From a bacterium (GTDB lineage Bacteria; UBP13; UBA5359), in assembly GCA_028699365.1 (NCBI GenBank), contig JAQVUQ010000042.1:1-12058 (forward strand): a DNA stretch of 12,058 nucleotides, given 5' to 3'. Both the position numbers and the translations under genes were made by a program. Of this stretch, positions 9,001 through 12,058 are shown one piece after another (the stretch's first letter is position 1; every line of letters starts with the position of its first letter). The notes beneath the pieces are model-generated. The model saw nothing but the letters and a program-made list of their open reading frames with translations, had not been told where the DNA came from and searched no databases.

Positions 9001-10444
9001 TGTAGATATAAAGATCGTTAAATGCTGGTATCAATCAGGAACTGCCTGGCAAGATATTCATCAGGATAAATCCAAGCGTGTTCTTGTCCCCGAACTTCTG
9101 CTTAAGGATGACGATCTGGTCAAAGTAAGTGAATGGACGGAAGACAACTATCTCAAACTAAGCAACGAGCAGGGAACGTGGTACCAATGGATAAGCAATG
9201 CCGATGAGGCTGACGGGCAAGGCCTCAAAATTCTTCCGAATACTGATTTCCCGGTTCATGACAGTGCTACTCTTTTACCGGTCAATATCCAGGCCAGAGT
9301 GGATGATAACAGCGACCATAATAAGCAATTCTGGCTGACGATCAAGGTGCCCCAGGATACCCAAGCCGGCATATATACCGGTGCCCTTCATTTGACAACG
9401 TCACAAGGTAACGCAGGCGATATTACATTGCAGGTGGAAGTGCTGCCGTTTCAATTGGCTTCTCCCACCAACTACACTTCCAGCATTTATTATAGGGGGT
9501 GTCTCAGCGCCGGTGGCGACGGTACGGTTTCTTCTGAGAAAAAGAGTACGGTTCAACTCACAAAAGAGCTGGAAGATATGTTTGCTCACGGTGTGACCAA
9601 TCCTATAGTCTACCAGGGTTACGACCAGACTCTTCTGGGGAGTGTTTTGAATATCAGGGAGCAAGTGGGCATGGGAAACCAACCTCTTTATTATCTGGGA
9701 GTAACCGTTCCCAACCCACCTCCTGCCGAAGGTTCCGCCGCTTTGGACTCTTTCAGAAATACGGTACAAAGTGTAGTCGGTTTTGTCCAGGATTACGATA
9801 TACCCGAGGTTTATATCTACGGTAGAGATGAAGCCAGAGGTGAACTGTTGCTCTCGGAGCGACCTTCTTTTCAAGCCATACATGAGGCGGGGGCAAAGGT
9901 ATTCGTTGCCGGCTTCGATGAGAATTTTGAAGCGGTTGGAGATCTTCAGGATTTGCATATCTATTCCGCTTATCCGTTTGCAACACAGGCAGAGCAATGG
10001 CATTCCGTCGGGCATAAGATATGGAGTTACTGTAATCCGCAGGGGGGAGTGGAAAACCCGGATATCTACCGCAGGAATTATGGGCTGCTTTTGTGGAAGA
10101 ATGGATTCGACGGGGCATGCACATACGCATATCAGCATTCCTTCGGCAACATCTGGAACGACTTCGATCATACCGTTTACAGAGATGAAGTCTTTGTGTA
10201 TCCGACGACAGACGGGGTTATCGATACTATTGCCTGGGAGGGATATAGAGAAGGTGTGGATGATATCAGGTATGTAACCACGTTGCTTCAGGCAATAGAG
10301 AGTGGAAAAGCTTCAGGAAATAGTGACAAGATAGCTCTTGCCAATGAAGCCGAGAGTTATATCAACAATCTAGATGTAGCCGGTGACCTGAATATGGTTC
10401 GCACCCAAATAATCAGTTATATCAGGAGATTACTGGCTGACTAA
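6029..10444 (+). CDS. giant secreted protein: three tandem modules fused to GH123/DUF4091-like region
   Basis: The start is ATG 6029, with AAGGAGG at 6017-6023 five bases upstream; an in-frame GTG at 5996 precedes that site and is rejected. The product is 1471 residues. The signal peptide is about 1-24 (NIAQA, then EMP). Three modules follow at about 31-300, 301-570 and 571-840. Each is a jelly-roll-like half of about 185 residues ending in IDALNLTGEVPS, then a helical hairpin of about 85. Module 3 continues into a longer charged coiled coil (about 840-910). An Ig-like region starts near 925 (CPDEYEAAGF), with a catalytic-type region at about 1150-1460. The YIYGRDEA motif provides D1267-E1268. 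Later motifs are YGLLLWKNGFDG and DGVIDTIAWEGYREGVDD. The layout matches the 946-3570 protein but with three modules instead of one. A glycosidase resembling GH123 N-acetylgalactosaminidases is inferred. Multivalent binding by the modules would raise avidity for a polymeric or surface-bound glycan. Confidence 0.87.
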   Translation: MLKKFAITGILIITVLCYVNIAQAEMPTGPYSYIQNFESTDSSSFWTSDGSYTVNFKGLTTEQYYSGTHSLKLDITLGTDATYVYYEIPLSLPAEGSLHFSGYMQLGADTSTGCTVGLGANVTCPPTTCSYNGSFAAYGSTGAWQRIDKDVVAWGKEKANTISSTCWEVTGADVGVKMDKIGIFLYGAPGQRIVVYIDALNLTGEVPSEADFQTEVTRRWAPADAKFDAKIAAWNERLQVAQDKIAALPAGDKKTELEQQLSTLQTSVSTITQRGYILSAETPDTDNQIESLIMSAVSNVYSYNQDFESSDPSSYWSGNGTYTVNYKGLTTEQAYAGTHSLKLDITFGTATYLYYKIPLSVPVEGSLQFSGRIQIGAGTTTGCTAGLGVNVYYPPTTRSACGPFGTYGPTPGVWQLAEGDMVSFGQSKTYVVSNYCWEVTGANVGVKMDKMGIFLYGASGKRIVVYIDALNLTGEVPSETDFQTEVTRRWAPADTKIDAKIAGWDTSLQQAQARINTFADSAGKTALQQQLNSTQSTVNTITQRGYILNTEVSSVDTQISQLLSSLPTSACSYSEDFESTDPSSFWTSDGSYTVNFKGLTTDQYYSGNQSLKLDVTLGADATYVYYEIPLIIPAEGSLHFTGHIQVGNGTGTVCTAGLGANVTCPPTTCSYNGSFAAYGLNPGVWRTIDKDVVAWGKEKANAISSTCWEVAGADVGVKMDKIGIFLYGAPGQRVVAYIDALNLTGEVPSEVDFQAEVNTRWAAADAKFDARITSLETRLQGESLQGKIDGFASGTLKSKFIQNLDNLSTTVDNIETRGYLYLTEHTGIEIGIAQLKAAIVLHEAAEEKAEEKLAYYHNEVTTIDNRLYNGYKYIRASEYNDIGPGISNLCAYYSNTEAILDGVMAGRSYFFYGNSSPITSFKVFSGDILIPWRISNSISLAVCPDEYEAAGFIVSSLFADADAAIDLDIHSLQVTPTDLERVGGGIIPAQDVDIKIVKCWYQSGTAWQDIHQDKSKRVLVPELLLKDDDLVKVSEWTEDNYLKLSNEQGTWYQWISNADEADGQGLKILPNTDFPVHDSATLLPVNIQARVDDNSDHNKQFWLTIKVPQDTQAGIYTGALHLTTSQGNAGDITLQVEVLPFQLASPTNYTSSIYYRGCLSAGGDGTVSSEKKSTVQLTKELEDMFAHGVTNPIVYQGYDQTLLGSVLNIREQVGMGNQPLYYLGVTVPNPPPAEGSAALDSFRNTVQSVVGFVQDYDIPEVYIYGRDEARGELLLSERPSFQAIHEAGAKVFVAGFDENFEAVGDLQDLHIYSAYPFATQAEQWHSVGHKIWSYCNPQGGVENPDIYRRNYGLLLWKNGFDGACTYAYQHSFGNIWNDFDHTVYRDEVFVYPTTDGVIDTIAWEGYREGVDDIRYVTTLLQAIESGKASGNSDKIALANEAESYINNLDVAGDLNMVRTQIISYIRRLLAD
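6119..6928 (+). repeat. tandem module 1 (810 bp)
   Basis: First of three in-frame repeats, residues 31-300. Its markers are FWTSDGSYTVNFKGLT, YYSGTHSLKLDI, CWEVTGADVGVKMDKIG, IDALNLTGEVPS and RRWAPADAKFDAKIAAW. The spacing to the same points in module 2 is exactly 810 bases. The jelly-roll-like half resembles module 3 most, whereas the 3' part of that half and the RRWAP segment are nearly identical in DNA to module 2. Confidence 0.88.
6153..6210 (+). repeat. 58-nt exact direct repeat with 7773-7830
   Basis: These 58 bases recur without a mismatch 1620 bases downstream in module 3. They encode the segment around FWTSDGSYTVNFKGLT. The aligned module 2 segment differs at many positions. Identity that includes wobble bases points to recent duplication or gene conversion rather than protein-level selection alone. 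Confidence 0.93.
6929..7738 (+). repeat. tandem module 2 (810 bp)
   Basis: Second repeat, residues 301-570. It reads YWSGNGTYTVNYKGLT, AYAGTHSLKLDI, VPVEGSLQFSGRIQ, CWEVTGANVG, IDALNLTGEVPS and RRWAPADTKIDAKIAGW, then a Q-rich helical tail ending in QISQLL. In the beta half it is closer to the stand-alone protein at 1-888 than to modules 1 and 3 (shared GTATY, VPVEGSL and FSGRIQ). Confidence 0.88.
7410..7510 (+). repeat. near-identical block shared with module 1 (6600-6700)
   Basis: Across these 101 bases, modules 1 and 2 share two uninterrupted identical runs at an offset of 810: 6600-6639 with 7410-7449 (40 nt) and 6659-6700 with 7469-7510 (42 nt). Only a few substitutions lie between them. 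The block covers the last beta strand (IDALNLTG) and the start of the helical hairpin (RRWAPAD). Confidence 0.92.
7739..8551 (+). repeat. tandem module 3 (about 813 bp)
   Basis: Third repeat, residues 571 to about 841. It has one extra codon relative to module 1 (GLNPGVW against GSTGAW), so the offset to module 1 changes from 1620 to 1623 bases. The beta half is nearly identical to module 1. The helical tail has diverged (RITSLETRLQGESLQGKIDG) and runs on into a longer coiled coil that joins the catalytic part. The 3' boundary is approximate. Confidence 0.8.
8561..8584 (+). repeat. 12-bp tandem duplication encoding AEEKAEEK
   Basis: GCCGAAGAGAAG occurs twice in direct succession, in frame (from A845). 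It lengthens a charged alpha-helix between module 3 and the catalytic region, and looks like a simple replication-slippage product kept in a coiled-coil linker. Confidence 0.75.
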
Positions 10445-10520
10445 AGAACTTCAAAATTTATACTCATAGAAAGTATTTGATCGATCCAGAGGGAAATAGA
10501 TATGAAGGAGTGAGCAAGTG

Positions 10521-11288
10521 ATGGCAAAAAACTCTATGAATATTTTGGTCAGTGTGTTGTTACTCTTAACGATTACCGGAGTAGCAGGAGCGGATTTGCC
10601 GACTACTCTGTACAGCTATACCCAGGGCTTTGAGAGCACTGATCCGGTAGCCTTTTGGACCAGCAATGGCTCCTACACGATTAACTTTAAAGGCCTGACA
10701 AACGAGCAAATCTATTCCGGCCTTCAATCTTTCAAACTGGACGTCACGTTCGGGACAGGCGCTACTTACGTATATTTTATGATTCTTTTGCCGCAGCGAA
10801 TACCGGCGTATAGAAATACCGCTTCTCAAAATGACCTGCACTTTACCGGTCATGTTTTCCTGGGGACAGAAACCACATGCAGGGCAGGCTTAGGTTTTAA
10901 CTACGCTATCTTTCCATTGGATTTCTGGACAGGTTGTAGTCCCACAACTTATTACTGCACGACCAAGGGAGAATGGGAAACCGTAGACGAAAACGTTGTT
11001 GATTGGTGGAAAGGATCAGTTGATCGTTTTATGCCGCTTAATTTTACTGGAGTGACGGGAGATAATGTGGGGGGCTATATAAATCGTATCGGGCTGTTTC
11101 TTTTTGGCAGTTCAGGACAACGGGCGGTAGTTTATCTGGACGGAATTAATTTGACAGGGTATATTCCTTCCCAAGCTGATTATGAGGGAGATACAACTAC
11201 TAACAAATGGCCTTCTGCTGTAGAAAGGATAAATGCAAAGATAGCCGATTGGCAAACGCAATTGCAGACGATAGATGCATTTCAATAA
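10521..11288 (+). CDS. secreted stand-alone module protein with short helical tail
   Basis: ATG 10521 is chosen, with AGGAG at 10506-10510 ten bases upstream; an adjacent in-frame GTG at 10518 (7-nt spacing) is an equally possible start adding one residue. The product is 255 residues. The signal peptide is about the first 24 residues (VAGA, then DLPTTL). It is a divergent copy of the local module: FWTSNGSYTINFKGLT, IYSGLQSFKLDV, LHFTGHV, RIGLFLFGSSGQRAVVYLDG and INLTGYIPS. It differs by an insertion before LHFTG (PQRIPAYRNTASQND) and by replacement of the conserved CWEVT with LNFTGVT. The helical tail stops at TQLQTIDAFQ, about 55 residues before the ends of the other copies. It could be a natural short form or a truncated copy. 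No enzymatic domain is seen, and a glycan-binding or surface role is inferred. Confidence 0.85.
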   Translation: MAKNSMNILVSVLLLLTITGVAGADLPTTLYSYTQGFESTDPVAFWTSNGSYTINFKGLTNEQIYSGLQSFKLDVTFGTGATYVYFMILLPQRIPAYRNTASQNDLHFTGHVFLGTETTCRAGLGFNYAIFPLDFWTGCSPTTYYCTTKGEWETVDENVVDWWKGSVDRFMPLNFTGVTGDNVGGYINRIGLFLFGSSGQRAVVYLDGINLTGYIPSQADYEGDTTTNKWPSAVERINAKIADWQTQLQTIDAFQ

Positions 11289-11490
11289 ACTACTTTTTCA
11301 TTATCAGGAATGCGTTGAAGCAAATGTAAAAATAATCCATCGAATCTTAAATTCATCCATTCCAATCACATAACAGTAGAGTTAAGGTAATTACAAAAGA
11401 CAGCATTATGTGGGTTTTATCGTTGGTAGAGGAACAGATATTTTCCTGCTTAGCCTACCGGGGAGCCACAAAACAGACGGAGGTATGAAG
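11289..11490. other. AT-rich intergenic gap, nothing recognised
   Basis: This 202-nt gap is the longest non-coding stretch in the window and the likeliest break between transcription units. I looked for a GC-rich hairpin with a U-tract, a tRNA-like fold and a clear -35/-10 pair, and found none that was convincing. GGAGG at its 3' end serves the next gene. Confidence 0.6.
11479..11483 (+). promoter_or_regulatory. Shine-Dalgarno GGAGG for DegT-family gene
   Basis: GGAGG is seven bases before ATG 11491 but only one base before the in-frame ATG 11485, which decides for the second ATG. Confidence 0.75.
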
Positions 11491-12058
11491 ATGAGACAGA
11501 AAACATTTGATGATACACCTGCCATTGCAGGCGGCGTACCGGCTAAGACGGTGCCTTACGGTTCGCAGATCCGCTATGGGGAAGAAGAGTTAAAGCAATT
11601 GAAGGAAGTAATAGATAAGGGGGCGTTGTTCTATGTTTATGGCAATAAAGTTAAAGACATGGAACGAACGATTGCCGGATTGACCGGTACCGAATACGCT
11701 GTGGCTGCCAGCAGTGGAACATCAAGCATTCATGCCGCGATGATAGCGCTTGGGATTTCTCCCGGCGACGAAATTATCACAGCTCCCATTACCGATATGG
11801 GGTCCCTGATACCTATTCTATATCAGGGCGCCGTACCTGTCTTTGCGGATGTTTGTCCGCATTCATACACGCTGTCGCCACAGTCGGTCGAAGAGCGTAT
11901 CACGGAGAGGACTCGAGCCGTCCTGGCAGTTCATCTATGGGGCAATGCCTGCGATTTAGCAGCCTTGAAAGAGATATGTCTGCGCCGTAACCTGTTCCTG
12001 GTTGAGGATTGTGCCCAAGCCTGGGGATGCACTTACAGAGGAAGTTCCGTTGGAGCTT
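11491..12058 (+). CDS. DegT/DnrJ/EryC1/StrS family PLP aminotransferase (3' partial)
   Basis: ATG 11491 is chosen because GGAGG (11479-11483) lies seven bases upstream; an in-frame ATG at 11485 is only one base from it. The gene runs off the window after 189 residues, about half the usual family length (about 370-400). Recognisable segments are PAIAGGVPAKTVPYG near the N-terminus, the PLP phosphate-binding stretch AASSGTSSIHAAMIALG, PGDEIITAPITDMGS, GAVPVFADVCP, RTRAVLAVHLWGN and VEDCAQAWG. D173 (pyridine nitrogen contact) and Q176 fit the family's conserved E-D-x-x-Q. The Schiff-base lysine, expected shortly downstream, is outside the window, so this could be an aminotransferase or a dehydratase-type member. 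Such enzymes usually act on keto-sugars or cyclitols. There is no signal peptide. The 202-nt gap upstream makes co-transcription with the module genes uncertain. Confidence 0.93.
   Translation, partial: MRQKTFDDTPAIAGGVPAKTVPYGSQIRYGEEELKQLKEVIDKGALFYVYGNKVKDMERTIAGLTGTEYAVAASSGTSSIHAAMIALGISPGDEIITAPITDMGSLIPILYQGAVPVFADVCPHSYTLSPQSVEERITERTRAVLAVHLWGNACDLAALKEICLRRNLFLVEDCAQAWGCTYRGSSVGA

Noticed and set aside
9401-10171. 256-codon open frame on the minus strand
   Set aside because: It lies wholly antisense to the GH123/DUF4091-like region, has no ribosome site or recognisable domain, and the + strand frame carries clear family motifs.
9783-10277. 164-codon frame on the + strand inside the giant gene
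   Set aside because: Out of frame with conserved catalytic motifs and lacking a Shine-Dalgarno; it is a by-product of the codon usage of the real gene.
10437-10464. Possible sigma70-like promoter CTGACT-16-TATACT before the last module gene
   Set aside because: The -35 match is only 4 of 6 and overlaps the preceding stop codon; such partial matches are common by chance and the organism's promoter consensus is unknown.

Overview
The window is bacterial DNA of moderate GC content. All eight genes are on the + strand, and nearly every start has a clear purine-rich Shine-Dalgarno sequence. The best taxonomic hint is the type II pseudopilin with an H-X9-DG motif at 5245-6009. This gene family is greatly expanded in Armatimonadota and in the Planctomycetes/Verrucomicrobia/Lentisphaerae group. 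Together with secreted GH123/DUF4091-type proteins, it suggests a polysaccharide-degrading member of one of those phyla. The phylum cannot be settled from this window alone.

Layout: (1) 1-888, the 3' part of a gene for a secreted stand-alone module: a jelly-roll-like domain plus a helical tail. (2) 946-3570, a secreted protein with one divergent copy of that module followed by a GH123/DUF4091-like glycosidase region. (3) 3655-4422 and 4425-5183, two different metallo-beta-lactamase-fold hydrolases, 2 nt apart and probably translationally coupled. (4) 5245-6009, the pseudopilin-like protein. (5) 6029-10444, a very large secreted protein with three tandem modules (period 270 residues) fused to a second GH123/DUF4091-like region. 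(6) 10521-11288, another stand-alone module with a shortened helical tail. (7) After a 202-nt gap, the start of a DegT/DnrJ/EryC1/StrS aminotransferase gene (11491 to the window edge).

The unifying feature is the roughly 270-residue module. It occurs six times in four of the eight genes, alone or fused to a glycosidase-like region, and I cannot assign it to a named family. It looks like a carbohydrate-binding-type beta sandwich joined to an alpha-helical hairpin. DNA identity between copies inside the large gene indicates recent duplication or gene conversion. The likely theme is secreted recognition and cleavage of a complex, possibly N-acetylhexosamine-containing, glycan. The pseudopilin would act at the cell surface, while the two MBL hydrolases and the aminotransferase have no signal peptide and should act in the cytoplasm. 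Gaps of 57, 84, 2, 61, 19 and 76 nt suggest one transcription unit up to 11288. I saw no convincing factor-independent terminator, RNA gene, CRISPR array or insertion sequence. No stretch without a gene exceeds 202 nt.
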